Below, piece after piece: positions 36,407 through 46,273 of a stretch of 64,000 nt of DNA; position 1 is the stretch's first letter, and each line of letters starts with the position of its first letter. Made by a program: the position numbers and the translations under genes. The notes under the pieces are model-generated. The model worked only from the letters and a program-made list of their open reading frames with translations. It was not told the DNA's origin and searched no databases. The stretch lies in contig NC_009667.1 in NCBI RefSeq assembly GCF_000017405.1, positions 558,001 to 622,000 of the forward strand. Reading direction: 5' to 3'. The DNA comes from Brucella anthropi ATCC 49188 (GTDB taxonomy: Bacteria; Pseudomonadota; Alphaproteobacteria; Rhizobiales; Rhizobiaceae).

Positions 36407-37687
36407 TCAGGCGTTCATGCTTTTCTTGACGGCCCGCCCCTCGCTGTTGGCGCCTTTGGGCGCGCTGTCGAGGCGCTTGAGACGCTTTTCCTCGGCCTCA
36501 ATATAGTTGCGGGTTAGCGGAACGGATTCCTGTTTGTGGGCGATCTGAATGTGGAACACCATCATGTTCTGCCAGCGGAAAGCGCTTTCAGACGCAGCCA
36601 GATAAAACTCCCACATGCGGCAGAAACGCTCGTCATAAAGCGCCTTGGCCTTGTCGCGATTGGCCATGAACGCTTCCCGCCAAGCCTTGAGCGTTTCCGC
36701 ATAATGAAGCCGCAGGATTTCTATGTCGGTGACATAGAGCCCGGCCTTTTCGATATGCGGTAGAACCTCAGAAAGTGCCGGAATATACCCGCCCGGAAAG
36801 ATATATTTGCGGATGAACGGATTGGTCGCTCCCGGCCCATCGGCACGTCCGATGGCATGCAGAAGGAAAACGCCATCCTGCTTCATCAGGCGAGCGACGT
36901 GCTGGAAATACTCGGCGAAATGCCCGACACCAACATGCTCGAACATGCCAACCGATACCAGCCGGTCAAACTTGTCGTCGATGTTGCGATAGTCGGTCAA
37001 TTCGAACTTCGCACGGTCAGCCAGTCCTTCATCCTGCGCTCGCTGATTAGCAATGGCATGCTGCTCTTCGGATAAGGTTACGCCGGTGACATTGGCCTTG
37101 AGATAACGAGCCAAATAGAGCCCCATACCACCCCAGCCGCAGCCAATGTCGAGCACCTTGTCGCCCTCCTTCACCAATAATTTCGCCGCGATATGGCGCT
37201 TTTTGGCAAGCTGCGCCTCGGCGAGTGTAGCGTTTGGTGGATCGAAATAGGCGCAGGAATACTGCTTGTCCGGATCGAGAAACAGGTCGTAGAGTTCACC
37301 GGAAAGATCATAATGACTTTTGATATTGTTTGAAGACCGCGAAATCGTGTTCATCTGCTGGAAGCGGCGGAAAAAAATACGCAGCTTCGCCAGAGCTTTC
37401 ATCCACGGTTCGGTCGCCGCAGTCGGTCCGGTATTCTCGAACACAACCTGAAGCAGCGTGTAGATGTTGCCGTTTAGAAAATCGATCTCGCCATCCATGA
37501 AACACTCGGCGAGTTTCAACTCCGGATCGAGGGCTACGGCCCGCTCGGCGTGCTTTGTCTTGAAGTGTATATGAACTGGTTCGCCAGTCCTGTCGCCGTA
37601 CCGGGTAAGCGCACCACTAGAATCGGTGACCGTTAGGTCGCCGGTTTTAATCATATGCGAAATAACAGTACGCATCATTCCATACAT
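36407..37687 (-). CDS. cfa: Cyclopropane-fatty-acyl-phospholipid synthase
   Basis: 426 residues. It adds a methylene group from SAM across double bonds of membrane phospholipid acyl chains, usually in stationary phase or acid stress. Motifs: SHYDLSGELYDLFLDPDKQY, the SAM site VLDIGCGWGGMGLYLARY, VGMFEHVGVGHFAEYF, and the C-terminal FRWQNMMVFHIQIAHKQ. Start choice: AAGAGGAG lies nine bases before 37687 but abuts the alternative ATG at 37696, so 37687 is preferred. The 328-bp gap upstream (37688-38015) holds the cfa promoter region and two terminators of the rplI operon. Confidence 0.93.
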   Translation of the reverse strand: MYGMMRTVISHMIKTGDLTVTDSSGALTRYGDRTGEPVHIHFKTKHAERAVALDPELKLAECFMDGEIDFLNGNIYTLLQVVFENTGPTAATEPWMKALAKLRIFFRRFQQMNTISRSSNNIKSHYDLSGELYDLFLDPDKQYSCAYFDPPNATLAEAQLAKKRHIAAKLLVKEGDKVLDIGCGWGGMGLYLARYLKANVTGVTLSEEQHAIANQRAQDEGLADRAKFELTDYRNIDDKFDRLVSVGMFEHVGVGHFAEYFQHVARLMKQDGVFLLHAIGRADGPGATNPFIRKYIFPGGYIPALSEVLPHIEKAGLYVTDIEILRLHYAETLKAWREAFMANRDKAKALYDERFCRMWEFYLAASESAFRWQNMMVFHIQIAHKQESVPLTRNYIEAEEKRLKRLDSAPKGANSEGRAVKKSMNA

Positions 37688-37902
37688 CGGCCCCATCTCC
37701 TCTTGGGGATCGAAGCAGGCGTACGTCCATGCGTTTGCATGGCAGGCGGCGGTGCAAAAGTATCAGAGCCGCTCTGTCATCAGATTTTCAGGCAATATCC
37801 CCTCGGTCAATCGGCCTCGGGAGTAATGCCCAAGCAACGCGGACGTTTCCGTCAGCACCTCTCCAATCCAATACTAATATGTAGAATAAGGAGTTTTGCC
37901 GA

Positions 37903-37936
37903 TCTGAAAAGAGAAAATGCCCGGCGGAGGCCGCCG
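37903..37936 (-). terminator. Second terminator of the rplI operon
   Basis: CGGCGG (37922-37927) pairs with CCGCCG (37931-37936); on the minus strand the stem is followed by a T-rich tract (CATTTTCTCTTTTC). Confidence 0.65.
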
Positions 37937-37949
37937 AGCACGATCATAT

Positions 37950-37997
37950 AAAGTTTACCACGATGGGAATGCGGACTGTCTGGCTTTGCATTCCCAT
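37950..37997 (-). terminator. First terminator of the rplI operon
   Basis: ATGGGAATGC (37963-37972) pairs perfectly with GCATTCCCAT (37988-37997), 15-nt loop, 19 bp after the rplI stop. The T-run on the minus strand is modest, which may be why a second hairpin follows. Confidence 0.65.
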
Positions 37998-38015
37998 AGA
38001 TAATAGGTGGCTAAA

Positions 38016-38585
38016 TTAAGCCTGATCTTCAGCTTCGTCCTCTTCGTCGAAAACTTCTTCCGACAGAGGCTGCTCTTCGATGCCGTAGATGGCTTCGATC
38101 GAGGTCAGGTCTTCACCCTTTGCCTGACGTTCGGCTTCTTCGGTCGAACGTGCGATGTTGACCGTAACCTGAACCTGAACTTCCGGATGCAGCGAAATCG
38201 AGACTTCGTGCAGGCCGATCGCCTTGATCGGATGGTTCAGTTCAACCTGGTTGCGGTGCAGGGTGAAGCCATTGGCTGAGATGATGTCGGCGATGTCACG
38301 GGTCGAAACGGAGCCGTAGAGCTGGCCGGTTTCACCAGCCGAACGCACAACGATGAAGCTTTCGCCATTGAGCTTTTCAGCGACGGCCTGAGCTTCGTTC
38401 TTGCGCTCCAGGTTCTGGGCTTCGAGCTGAGCGCGCTGGCCTTCGAACTTCTTCTTGTTGGCTTCGTTGGCACGAAGAGCCTTGCCCTGCGGGAGCAGGA
38501 AGTTACGAGCATAGCCGTCCTTGACCTTGACGGTTTCGCCCATCTGGCCGAGGCGGCCAATGCGTTCCAGAAGAATGACTTCCAT
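38016..38585 (-). CDS. rplI: 50S ribosomal protein L9
   Basis: 189 residues. The N-terminal domain [20 protein letters not shown] and [17 protein letters not shown] is the L9 signature, followed by the long helix and the C-terminal domain ([40 protein letters not shown]). The tail is longer than in E. coli and very acidic ([15 protein letters not shown]), as in other Rhizobiales. It is the last gene of the rpsF operon. Confidence 0.97.
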   Translation of the reverse strand: MEVILLERIGRLGQMGETVKVKDGYARNFLLPQGKALRANEANKKKFEGQRAQLEAQNLERKNEAQAVAEKLNGESFIVVRSAGETGQLYGSVSTRDIADIISANGFTLHRNQVELNHPIKAIGLHEVSISLHPEVQVQVTVNIARSTEEAERQAKGEDLTSIEAIYGIEEQPLSEEVFDEEDEAEDQA

Positions 38586-38614
38586 TGGAGTTTCCTTTCG
38601 AGTTTCTGATTCGG

Positions 38615-39586
38615 TTACTGACTGTCAGCGCCCGGCATTTTCGAGACCGGCGCGCCGCGCGAAGTGTCGAAAAGTCCGAGAACCATGAAGATGAAAAGCA
38701 GGAATGCGAAGAGTATGATCGCAAAGTAAGCGAGCCACAGCGCTACCGGGCGCCACACCTTGCCGCGTGTGCGGAAATGCATGATGGCAAGACCTGACAT
38801 CATGAAACCAGCGCTAAGCGCGCCTGCAACGACGGTTGCGATCAATCCGGCGCCGCCGGGAACAAATGCAACCGCAAGAGCGACCGCGAAGACGAGCAAG
38901 GCCGGGCGCGGCATACGCAGTGTTGCGGGCCAGTCATCACGCGGACGGCGCAGGCGACCCGACATGGAGATCAGGCGCTGTGCCAGATAAAGATTGCCAA
39001 CGAGAATTGCGAGGCAGGTTGCCGGCTGGATTGCAGGCAAGGCGACCATCAGAAGCGACGTTACATTGCTGCGAATGTCATCGCTGGCCGTGAACTGCGG
39101 ATCGGCTTCGGCAACCCGGTCGATAAGCGTATTTGCGAGTTCGCGCGCCATGTCCGGGCCAAAGCCCAGGATCGCACCGATGACGATGAAGCTGAGCGCC
39201 ACCATCATGGCAAGCCGAAACACAATGTCTGAAAGCGGATACCAGACCAGAACATCCTGCGGTCCGCCGAGTTCTTCGGCTGGCCGCGCGAGTCCGGACA
39301 GATAGGCGCCGGTTGCTGCGGGAATGAAGCTGGTCAATGCCATCAGAAGTGCTGCAAGCGGGACGGCGACAACGCCGACGGCAACCGTAGCTGTGGCGGC
39401 GGCAACGATACCGGCGCTCGAACCCCAGCCAAGGGCAACAACGAAGATGGGAAGTGGTGTCAGGAAGTAGAGAACCATGGCCATAGCAGCCATCGCACCA
39501 CCCTGGGCGATGACGCCGGACGACATCAAGGCCGAGGCAAGCCCCGCCAATATGCCGATACCGATAATGGTTCCATTGAATTTCAT
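38615..39586 (-). CDS. DUF2232 integral membrane protein
   Basis: 323 residues with about eight hydrophobic segments, starting [20 protein letters not shown] and ending with [19 protein letters not shown]. This DUF2232 family protein commonly sits between rpsR and rplI in alphaproteobacteria. Similar membrane domains occur in substrate-binding subunits of ECF-type systems, but no function is established for this group. It is in the ribosomal protein operon, 29 bp upstream of rplI. Confidence 0.85.
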   Translation of the reverse strand: MKFNGTIIGIGILAGLASALMSSGVIAQGGAMAAMAMVLYFLTPLPIFVVALGWGSSAGIVAAATATVAVGVVAVPLAALLMALTSFIPAATGAYLSGLARPAEELGGPQDVLVWYPLSDIVFRLAMMVALSFIVIGAILGFGPDMARELANTLIDRVAEADPQFTASDDIRSNVTSLLMVALPAIQPATCLAILVGNLYLAQRLISMSGRLRRPRDDWPATLRMPRPALLVFAVALAVAFVPGGAGLIATVVAGALSAGFMMSGLAIMHFRTRGKVWRPVALWLAYFAIILFAFLLFIFMVLGLFDTSRGAPVSKMPGADSQ

Positions 39587-39737
39587 CAGTTTCGCTGTCC
39601 TGCTCCGGTCTTGCCGGTTCGCGCAGTTAGAGGCCGCTGCCCCAACTTGGGTTTTTATTACGCTTCATTGCGCCCATCGCAATGAAGGAAGGGGTTGGGA
39701 GGCAATCTCTGCGAGAACGCCTCCCAGAATCTTGTTC

Positions 39738-39986
39738 TTACTTCACAACGTAAGGCAGCAGGCCGAGGAAACGAGCGCGCTTGATCGCCTTGGCGAGTTC
39801 ACGCTGCTTCTTCTGGCTGACAGCGGTAATACGGGAAGGAACGATTTTGCCGCGTTCGGAAATGTAACGCTGCAGAAGCTTGATGTCCTTGTAGTCGATC
39901 TTCGGTGCGTTTGCGCCGGAGAATGGGCACGTCTTGCGACGGCGATGGAAAGGACGACGGGTCGGGATCTGATTGATATCAACCAT
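39738..39986 (-). CDS. rpsR: 30S ribosomal protein S18
   Basis: 82 residues. The core includes [20 protein letters not shown] and [20 protein letters not shown], with the basic tail [20 protein letters not shown]. It binds S6 on the 30S platform; the rpsF gene ends 2 bp before its start, which ensures balanced synthesis. Confidence 0.98.
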   Translation of the reverse strand: MVDINQIPTRRPFHRRRKTCPFSGANAPKIDYKDIKLLQRYISERGKIVPSRITAVSQKKQRELAKAIKRARFLGLLPYVVK

Positions 39987-39988
39987 GA

Positions 39989-40444
39989 TTATGCTCCTTC
40001 ACCAGCTTCGTTGTCGCGTGGGCGACGTGGGCCGCGATCACCACGGTCACCGCGATCACCACGGTCGAAACCGCCTTCACGACGACGCGGACGATCATCA
40101 CCATCGCGTTCGCGACGGTCGTCACGGCGGGTGAGCATGGCCGACTGGCCTTCTTCGTGTTCTTCAACGCGAACGGTGAGGAAACGAAGAACGTCTTCGT
40201 TGATGCGCATCTGGCGTTCCATTTCGGCAACGGCTGCAGCCGGAGCGTCAATGTTTACGAGCGTGTAATACGCCTTGCGATTCTTCTTGATACGGTAGGT
40301 GAGGGGACGCAGACCCCAGCTTTCGACCTTACCGACCTTGCCGCCATTAGCTTCGAGGACACCCTTGTACTGTTCGACGAGAGCGTCGACCTGCTGCTGG
40401 GAAATGTCCTGGCGGGCAAGAAGCACATGTTCATAAAGAGCCAT
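39989..40444 (-). CDS. rpsF: 30S ribosomal protein S6
   Basis: 151 residues from [20 protein letters not shown]. The S6 fold is seen in [20 protein letters not shown] and [18 protein letters not shown]. The C-terminal tail is highly charged, with Arg/Asp/Gly repeats ([11 protein letters not shown]), as in other Rhizobiales. AAAGGCA precedes the ATG; the frame extends 13 codons upstream without a better start. It is the first gene of the operon to rplI. Confidence 0.97.
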   Translation of the reverse strand: MALYEHVLLARQDISQQQVDALVEQYKGVLEANGGKVGKVESWGLRPLTYRIKKNRKAYYTLVNIDAPAAAVAEMERQMRINEDVLRFLTVRVEEHEEGQSAMLTRRDDRRERDGDDRPRRREGGFDRGDRGDRGDRGPRRPRDNEAGEGA

Positions 40445-40787
40445 TGGCTTTGCCTTTCTTCTGTTACAACATGCCGACACCAACGGCTAAGCCTCTGCGA
40501 CTTCTCTTTTGCCGGAAAACCGGTGAAGAAAGGACGCTCACTGAGACGATCGAGAGCGGAGACACGGGAGGCAGAAGCGCTTGTGACTTCTACGGATGTT
40601 CGTGAATTTAACTGCACAAACAACCGGCCCTCCGTTCAGCCCCCAGCTGGTGCCGAGCAATGAACGGGCGGCTATTACGTGTTTTTCCCCGGCTTTGCAA
40701 GGCGCAAACCGCACAAAAACCGGGAAATACTTGACTTTGCTGCCCTCACTGAGGCACATCCCGCCAAATTGTGCATTTAATTGCAGG
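40445..40787. other. Gene-free region between rpsF and fabD
   Basis: The divergent rpsF and fabD starts are 409 bp apart. This stretch must hold the rpsF operon promoter and probably an untranslated leader. Small inverted repeats are visible (for example CCGGAAAACCGG at about 40514), but I cannot assign an S6/S18-binding leader with confidence. No credible reading frame is present. Confidence 0.4.
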
Positions 40788-40831
40788 GCATGTTGGCGAA
40801 AACGGATATCGGTTTCGACGTTATCATATGC
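40788..40831. repeat. Palindromic repeat (copy 3, degenerate)
   Basis: GCATGTTGGCGAAAAC is mirrored by TCGGTTTCGACGTTATCATATGC. It is a diverged copy of the family seen at 24327 and 31136, located 22 bp upstream of fabD, so it lies in the fabD leader or promoter. Confidence 0.55.
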
Positions 40832-40853
40832 TTAAAACCAGAACGAGGCATCA

Positions 40854-41798
40854 ATGGCGGTAGCATTTACTTTCCCCGGACAAGGCAGCCAGGCTGTGGG
40901 TATGGGCAAGGCTCTGGCCGAACAGTTCGCTGAAGCGCGCGCCGTTTTCGATGAAGTCGACGCGGCACTGGGCGAAAAGCTTTCCGCTACCATGTTCGAA
41001 GGGCCGGAAGACGTGCTGACGCTGACCGCCAATGCCCAGCCTGCGCTGATGGCCGTCTCGATGGCTGTGTTGCGTGTTATGGAAGCGCGCGGTTTTTCGT
41101 TGAAAGACAGGGTTTCCTACGTTGCCGGACATTCGCTTGGTGAATATTCAGCACTTTGCGCAGCCAGAACATTCTCGCTTGCCGATACGGCGCGTCTCCT
41201 GCGCATTCGCGGCAATGCGATGCAGAAGGCTGTTCCCGCTGGCGAAGGCGCGATGGCTGCGATCATCGGCCTTGAGCATGGCGACGTAGAAGCTGTCTGC
41301 ACTGAAGCCAAGGCATCCGGCTCGGTTCAGATCGCCAATGATAATGGTGGTGGACAGCTCGTTATTTCCGGTTCAAAGGCTGCGGTCGAACTGGCTGCCA
41401 GGCTTGCATCCGAAAAGGGTGCCAAGCGGGCCATCATGCTGCCCGTATCCGCTCCCTTCCATTCGACCTTGATGGGCCCTGCTGGTGAGGCAATGCGTGA
41501 AGCGCTTGCTTCGGTTGAAAAGCACAATCCGATTGTGCCGCTCATCGCTAATGTGCGCGCAGCGCCGGTTACCGACGCCAACGAGATTGCGGATCTGCTG
41601 GTTGAGCAGGTTACAGGTCAGGTGCGCTGGCGCGAAACGGTCGAATGGTTTGCGGCCAATGGCGTCACCACGCTTTATGAAGTAGGTTCAGGCAAGGTTC
41701 TGACTGGTCTGGCGCGCCGCATCTCGAAGGATGTGACTGGCGCCGCCGTTGGTTCGGCTGAAGAGATCGAAGCAGCGCTTGCTGTTCTCGGCGCTTGA
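40854..41798 (+). CDS. fabD: Malonyl-CoA:ACP transacylase
   Basis: 314 residues. It loads malonyl groups on ACP for fatty acid synthesis. FTFPGQGSQAVGMGKAL, the catalytic Ser in GHSLGEYSALCAA, the Arg-bearing RLLRIRGNAMQKAVP, and the catalytic His region PVSAPFHSTLMGPA are all present. GAGG precedes the ATG. First gene of the fabD-fabG-acpP-fabF cluster; its stop codon abuts a palindromic repeat. Confidence 0.97.
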   Translation: MAVAFTFPGQGSQAVGMGKALAEQFAEARAVFDEVDAALGEKLSATMFEGPEDVLTLTANAQPALMAVSMAVLRVMEARGFSLKDRVSYVAGHSLGEYSALCAARTFSLADTARLLRIRGNAMQKAVPAGEGAMAAIIGLEHGDVEAVCTEAKASGSVQIANDNGGGQLVISGSKAAVELAARLASEKGAKRAIMLPVSAPFHSTLMGPAGEAMREALASVEKHNPIVPLIANVRAAPVTDANEIADLLVEQVTGQVRWRETVEWFAANGVTTLYEVGSGKVLTGLARRISKDVTGAAVGSAEEIEAALAVLGA

Positions 41799-41837
41799 TC
41801 CCGAAAAGTTGCAGACTTTTCGGATAAGATTATGCGA
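41799..41837. repeat. Palindromic repeat (copy 4) between fabD and fabG
   Basis: CCGAAAAGT (41801-41809) pairs with ACTTTTCGG (41815-41823), followed by ATAAGATTATGCG, the tail found in related repeats. It begins right at the fabD stop codon. With its T-run it could also attenuate transcription into fabG. Confidence 0.65.
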
Positions 41838-41867
41838 TGGAAGTTGAGAAGCTAAAAGGGATTTCGC

Positions 41868-42605
41868 ATGTTTGATCTGACTGGCCGCAAGGCTCTGGTA
41901 ACCGGCGCAACCGGCGGTCTTGGCGAAGCGATTGCCCGCGCTCTTCATGCGCAGGGCGCAATCGTCGGCCTGCACGGCACACGCGAAGAAAAGCTGAAAG
42001 AGCTTGCCGCTGAACTTGGTGATCGCACCTTCATCTTCCCGGCTAATCTTTCTGATCGTGAAGCTGTGAAGGCTCTCGGTCAGAAGGCAGAAGAGGAAAT
42101 GGGCGGCGTCGACATTCTCGTCAACAATGCCGGCATTACCCGCGACGGTCTGTTCGTGCGCATGAGCGACGAAGACTGGGATGCGGTTCTCAACGTCAAC
42201 CTGACGTCGGTATTCAATCTGACGCGTGAGCTGACCCATCCGATGATGCGTCGCCGCAAGGGTCGTATCATTAACATCACGTCGATTGTTGGCGTGACCG
42301 GCAATCCGGGTCAGGCAAACTATTGCGCGTCGAAGGCGGGCCTCATTGGTTTCTCCAAGTCATTGGCGCAGGAAATCGCCAGCCGCAATGTAACGGTTAA
42401 CTGCATCGCTCCGGGCTTCATCGAATCGGCCATGACCGACAAGCTGAACGAAAAGCAGAAGGAAGCGATTATGAGCAATATCCCCATGAAGCGCATGGGC
42501 GTTGGTGGTGATATTGCAGCGGCGGTTGTCTATCTGGCAAGCGACCAGGCTGCCTATGTGACGGGCCAGACCCTGCACATCAATGGCGGCATGGCCATGA
42601 TCTAA
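41868..42605 (+). CDS. fabG: 3-oxoacyl-[acyl-carrier-protein] reductase
   Basis: 245 residues. An SDR enzyme that reduces beta-ketoacyl-ACP with NADPH. TGATGGLGEAIARALHAQG, NNAGITRDGLFVRM, ITSIVGVTGNPGQANYCASK (Ser, Tyr, Lys) and the C-terminal TGQTLHINGGMAM are canonical FabG. AAAGGG precedes the ATG. The 276-bp gap to acpP has no other gene and likely carries an acpP promoter. Confidence 0.97.
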   Translation: MFDLTGRKALVTGATGGLGEAIARALHAQGAIVGLHGTREEKLKELAAELGDRTFIFPANLSDREAVKALGQKAEEEMGGVDILVNNAGITRDGLFVRMSDEDWDAVLNVNLTSVFNLTRELTHPMMRRRKGRIINITSIVGVTGNPGQANYCASKAGLIGFSKSLAQEIASRNVTVNCIAPGFIESAMTDKLNEKQKEAIMSNIPMKRMGVGGDIAAAVVYLASDQAAYVTGQTLHINGGMAMI

Positions 42606-42881
42606 CCCTCCTTCTTCTCCCTATTATGGTATAAAATGCCTTAATACGGGGGCTGAAGAAGGAAAAGGCGCTTTGCCTTGCTCAAGAAGCATGGTAATGC
42701 GCCCATCGAGAATTGCGGCATTCTGAGTAGAAGTGCCGCGATCCTGTTCCGAAAGGAATATCCACAGGATGACTGTCCGGGCGGCTTCGCTCGAAACTTG
42801 GCAGACATCTTATAACTTGATTACAATCCTGCATGCCGCTAACCAAGGCAGAGCAACAAACACACAGGTCGAGGTTCCGAC

Positions 42882-43118
42882 ATGAGCGATACCGCAGAGC
42901 GCGTCAAGAAAATCGTTGTTGAACATCTGGGCGTAGATGCCGACAAGGTCACGGAAGGCGCAAGCTTCATCGATGACCTCGGCGCAGACAGCCTCGACAC
43001 GGTCGAGCTGGTCATGGCTTTCGAAGAAGAATTCGGCGTTGAAATTCCTGACGACGCTGCCGAAACGATCCTTACGGTCGGCGACGCTGTGAAGTTCATC
43101 GACAAGGCTTCCGCCTAA
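42882..43118 (+). CDS. acpP: Acyl carrier protein
   Basis: 78 residues, acidic, with the phosphopantetheine attachment Ser in [20 protein letters not shown]. It carries growing acyl chains for the fatty acid synthase enzymes. A strong terminator follows, which fits high-level separate expression from fabF. Confidence 0.98.
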   Translation: MSDTAERVKKIVVEHLGVDADKVTEGASFIDDLGADSLDTVELVMAFEEEFGVEIPDDAAETILTVGDAVKFIDKASA

Positions 43119-43134
43119 TCTGAACTTGGGCATT

Positions 43135-43172
43135 GGGCTGGGGTTCTCGCGAATCCCGGCCCTGCTTATTTT
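43135..43172 (+). terminator. Terminator after acpP
   Basis: GGGCTGGGGTTC (43135-43146) pairs with GAATCCCGGCCC (43151-43162), 12 pairs with two wobbles and a TCGC loop, followed by TGCTTATTTT. Confidence 0.85.
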
Positions 43173-43397
43173 AAGTCGTTTCTTTCGTCTTCACGATCGG
43201 GACGCACATGCACAAAGGCCGTTCAGCGGCCTGTTTGTGAATCTGCCGGAACGCTGATCGAAGATCGTGTTCGTCATGGCAGGCTCCGGTTTCAACAATT
43301 GGAGCACCATCCCTTCCAGTCAGGCCCGGACATATGTTCTGCCGGTTAAAGCCTGCGGGGCGGTGTTCGTGACATAACAAAGTTTTAAGGGGTGGAT

Positions 43398-44657
43398 ATG
43401 AGGCGTGTCGTCATCACCGGTCTTGGTCTGGTGTCGCCGCTTGCCAGCGGTGTCGAAGAGACCTGGAAGCGTCTTATTGCCGGTGAAAGCGGTGCTCGCC
43501 GCATCACGGAATTTGAAGTTGACGATCTGGCCTGCCAGATAGCCTGCCGCATTCCGGTTGGCGATGGCACCAATGGCACCTTCAACGCCGACCTCCATAT
43601 GGAGCCCAAGGAACAGCGCAAGGTTGATCCTTTCATCGTTTATGCTGTCGGCGCTGCCGATCAGGCGCTGGACGATGCCGACTGGCATCCTGAAAGCGAC
43701 GAAGATCAGGTCCGTACCGGTGTTCTTATCGGTTCCGGCATCGGCGGTATCGAAGGTATTGTCGAGGCCGGCTACACGCTGCGCGACAAGGGCCCACGCC
43801 GCATTTCTCCGTTCTTTATTCCTGGTCGCCTGATCAATCTGGCTTCCGGCCATGTTTCCATCAAGCACGGGCTGCGCGGTCCAAACCATTCGGTTGTAAC
43901 GGCTTGCGCAACCGGCACACATGCTATCGGCGACGCTGCCCGTCTGATCGCTTTCGGCGATGCGGATGTCATGGTTGCCGGTGGAACGGAATCGCCGGTC
44001 AGTCGCATTTCGCTGGCAGGCTTTGCCGCTTGCAAGGCGCTGTCCACCAAGCGTAACGACGATCCGACCGCAGCTTCCCGTCCTTATGACGAAGACCGTG
44101 ACGGTTTCGTGATGGGCGAAGGTGCGGGCGTTGTGGTTCTCGAAGAGCTGGAACACGCACTGGCGCGTGGCGCGAAAATCTATGCGGAAGTTATCGGCTA
44201 CGGTCTTTCGGGCGATGCTTACCACATTACTGCTCCGACCGAGAGCGGCGAGGGTGCCGAACGTTGCATGGTCGCTGCCCTGAAGCGCGCTGAAATCACG
44301 CCGGACCAGATCGACTACATCAACGCCCATGGCACGTCGACCATGGCTGACACCATCGAACTCGGCGCTGTAGAGCGCGTGGTTGGCGATGCTGCATCGA
44401 AGATTTCGATGTCCTCGACCAAGTCGGCTATCGGCCATCTGCTTGGTGCTGCCGGTGCAGCCGAAGCGATTTTCTCGACGCTTGCCATCCGCGACAATAT
44501 TGCGCCGGCGACGCTCAATCTCGATAATCCGGCTGTCTCGACGAAGATCGATCTGGTTCCGCACAAGGCGCGTGAACGCAAGATCGATGTGGCTCTGTCG
44601 AACTCCTTCGGATTTGGCGGAACCAACGCTTCGCTGGTCCTGCGCCGATACTCCTGA
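43398..44657 (+). CDS. fabF: 3-oxoacyl-[acyl-carrier-protein] synthase II
   Basis: 419 residues from MRRVVITGLGLVSPLASGVE. It elongates acyl-ACP with malonyl-ACP. The catalytic triad is in place: Cys in VVTACATGTHAIGDA, His in INAHGTSTMADTIELG, and His in STKSAIGHLLGAAGAAE; the C-terminal SNSFGFGGTNASLVLRR is typical. AAGGGG before the ATG at 43398 favours it over an in-frame GTG at 43392. A terminator follows before mltG. Confidence 0.97.
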   Translation: MRRVVITGLGLVSPLASGVEETWKRLIAGESGARRITEFEVDDLACQIACRIPVGDGTNGTFNADLHMEPKEQRKVDPFIVYAVGAADQALDDADWHPESDEDQVRTGVLIGSGIGGIEGIVEAGYTLRDKGPRRISPFFIPGRLINLASGHVSIKHGLRGPNHSVVTACATGTHAIGDAARLIAFGDADVMVAGGTESPVSRISLAGFAACKALSTKRNDDPTAASRPYDEDRDGFVMGEGAGVVVLEELEHALARGAKIYAEVIGYGLSGDAYHITAPTESGEGAERCMVAALKRAEITPDQIDYINAHGTSTMADTIELGAVERVVGDAASKISMSSTKSAIGHLLGAAGAAEAIFSTLAIRDNIAPATLNLDNPAVSTKIDLVPHKARERKIDVALSNSFGFGGTNASLVLRRYS

Positions 44658-44688
44658 TCGGTATCGCTGAAAATAGAATATCGAATTT

Positions 44689-44719
44689 AAAAAAAACGCG
44701 GGGATTTCTCCGCGTTTTT
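44689..44719 (+). terminator. Terminator after fabF
   Basis: AAAAACGCGG ending at 44701 pairs with CCGCGTTTTT (44710-44719) around an 8-nt loop. A-run before and T-run after; intrinsic type. Confidence 0.9.
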
Positions 44720-44937
44720 GCCAAAATAAAACCGGATGCGATGTTTAAAATCGCGAACAGCGGTTAGTGTGGTTACGACTCCGAAGAGTTTCAGCCACTC
44801 TGACGAAAATAAGTGCAAAAAGCCGTTCTGGGCGGGCATTCGGCACAATGTGTCGGGAGGTTCGCCAAAATAGATAGACAGAGCCTTTCTCGTGGTTTGG
44901 TTCAAACTAACGAAATACTCTGGACCGAGGTGATTGA

Positions 44938-46149
44938 GTGAATTCAGAGGCGCCATCCGGAACACCCCCTGCAGACGAACTGCCCAAGGGCGTGACGCAG
45001 GAAACGAACGCGACTTCAAAGCCGTTCGTGCCGAAATCCGCGTCTGAAGCTCTGCGTCCCGAGCCGGGAACGCCGCCGCCGAGCAAGCGTTCGCGCCATG
45101 CCCGCAGCCAGATCGTGGTTTTCATGAATTTCATGCTGTCGCTGGTCGTGCTTGTTCTGCTCGGCGCGTCGGCCTTGTTCTATTTCGGCAAGATGCAGTT
45201 TGACGGACAAGGTCCGCTTACTGCCGAAACGACGTTTCTCGTCAAGCGCGGCGCTGGTATCGCCGAAGTTTCCAACAGCCTGGAAAATCGTGAAATCGTC
45301 AGTGACGCGCGTATTTTCCGCTATGGGATGCGGACGCTCGGTCATGAAAATGATCTGAAGGCGGGCGAATACGCCATCCCGGCGGGCGCTTCGATGCGCG
45401 ATGTGATGAATATCCTCATCAGCGGCAAATCCATCATGTATCCGCTGACCATTCCAGAAGGTCTGACGGTCAAGCAGATTTTCGATCGTATCTCGGCTGA
45501 TCCGACACTGGTTGGTGACATGCCGAAGGACATGCCGCCGGAAGGTTCGCTCTTCACCGATACGCTGAATTTCACGCGTGGCACGACGCGTTCGGAAATC
45601 ATCGATCGTATGGTCGCCTCCCAGAAGAAGCTCGTGGACGACGCCTGGGCAAAGCGTGGTTCCGACCTGCCGATCAAGGACAAGAACGAATTTGTGACGC
45701 TGGCTTCCATCGTTGAAAAGGAAACCGGTATCGCGTCGGAACGCCCGCATGTGGCGTCGGTCTTCGTCAATCGCTTGAAGAAGGGCATGCGCATCCAGTC
45801 CGATCCGACCATTATTTATGGCCTGTTCGGCGGAGCTGGCAAACCTTCTGATCGGCCGATCTTCAAGTCGGACATCGAAAAGCCGACACCTTACAATACC
45901 TATGTGATCAACGGTCTTCCGCCGACGCCGATTGCCAATCCGGGCAAGGCTGCGCTGGAAGCTGTCGCCAATCCGCTGGATACGGAAGACCTCTATTTCG
46001 TTGCCGATGGCACGGGTGGCCATGTGTTCTCGAAGACGCTGCAGGAACACAACGCCAACGTCCGTAAATGGCGCTCCGTGGAGCAGCAAAAGAATATCGA
46101 GCAACAGAACAATAGCGGCAGCAATACAAACCAAAGCGCGGGGCAGTAG
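44938..46149 (+). CDS. mltG: Endolytic murein transglycosylase MltG
   Basis: 403 residues from a GTG start with GAGG upstream. After a proline-rich, basic cytoplasmic N-terminus comes one membrane helix (MLSLVVLVLLGASALFYFG), a LysM-like region, then the YceG catalytic domain with the catalytic Glu in LASIVEKETGIASERP and FVNRLKKGMRIQSDPTIIYG, and YNTYVINGLPPTPIANPG. It cuts nascent glycan strands and is thought to end their elongation. The C-terminal tail is Gln/Asn-rich (EQQKNIEQQNNSGSNTNQ). Confidence 0.95.
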   Translation: MNSEAPSGTPPADELPKGVTQETNATSKPFVPKSASEALRPEPGTPPPSKRSRHARSQIVVFMNFMLSLVVLVLLGASALFYFGKMQFDGQGPLTAETTFLVKRGAGIAEVSNSLENREIVSDARIFRYGMRTLGHENDLKAGEYAIPAGASMRDVMNILISGKSIMYPLTIPEGLTVKQIFDRISADPTLVGDMPKDMPPEGSLFTDTLNFTRGTTRSEIIDRMVASQKKLVDDAWAKRGSDLPIKDKNEFVTLASIVEKETGIASERPHVASVFVNRLKKGMRIQSDPTIIYGLFGGAGKPSDRPIFKSDIEKPTPYNTYVINGLPPTPIANPGKAALEAVANPLDTEDLYFVADGTGGHVFSKTLQEHNANVRKWRSVEQQKNIEQQNNSGSNTNQSAGQ

Positions 46150-46187
46150 CTTTTCGCTACGGCTTTGGTGAGTTTGAGAATGTGTAA

Positions 46188-46226
46188 CCGAAGCCGGTGT
46201 TCGCCACCGGCTTCGGATTGGTTTTT
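46188..46226 (+). terminator. Terminator after mltG
   Basis: CCGAAGCCGGTG (46188-46199) pairs perfectly with CACCGGCTTCGG (46205-46216); ATTGGTTTTT follows. Confidence 0.93.
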
Positions 46227-46273
46227 AGAGTAAGTCCGCACTGTCGCGGGCGTGAGTTGAGGGGATGGAACGC

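Noticed and set aside
40445..40787. S6/S18-binding autoregulatory leader of rpsF
   Set aside because: Such leaders are known, but I could not identify the conserved structure here with confidence; only small inverted repeats are seen.
42606..42881. Small gene between fabG and acpP
   Set aside because: No frame with start, ribosome binding site and recognisable composition; treated as the acpP promoter region.
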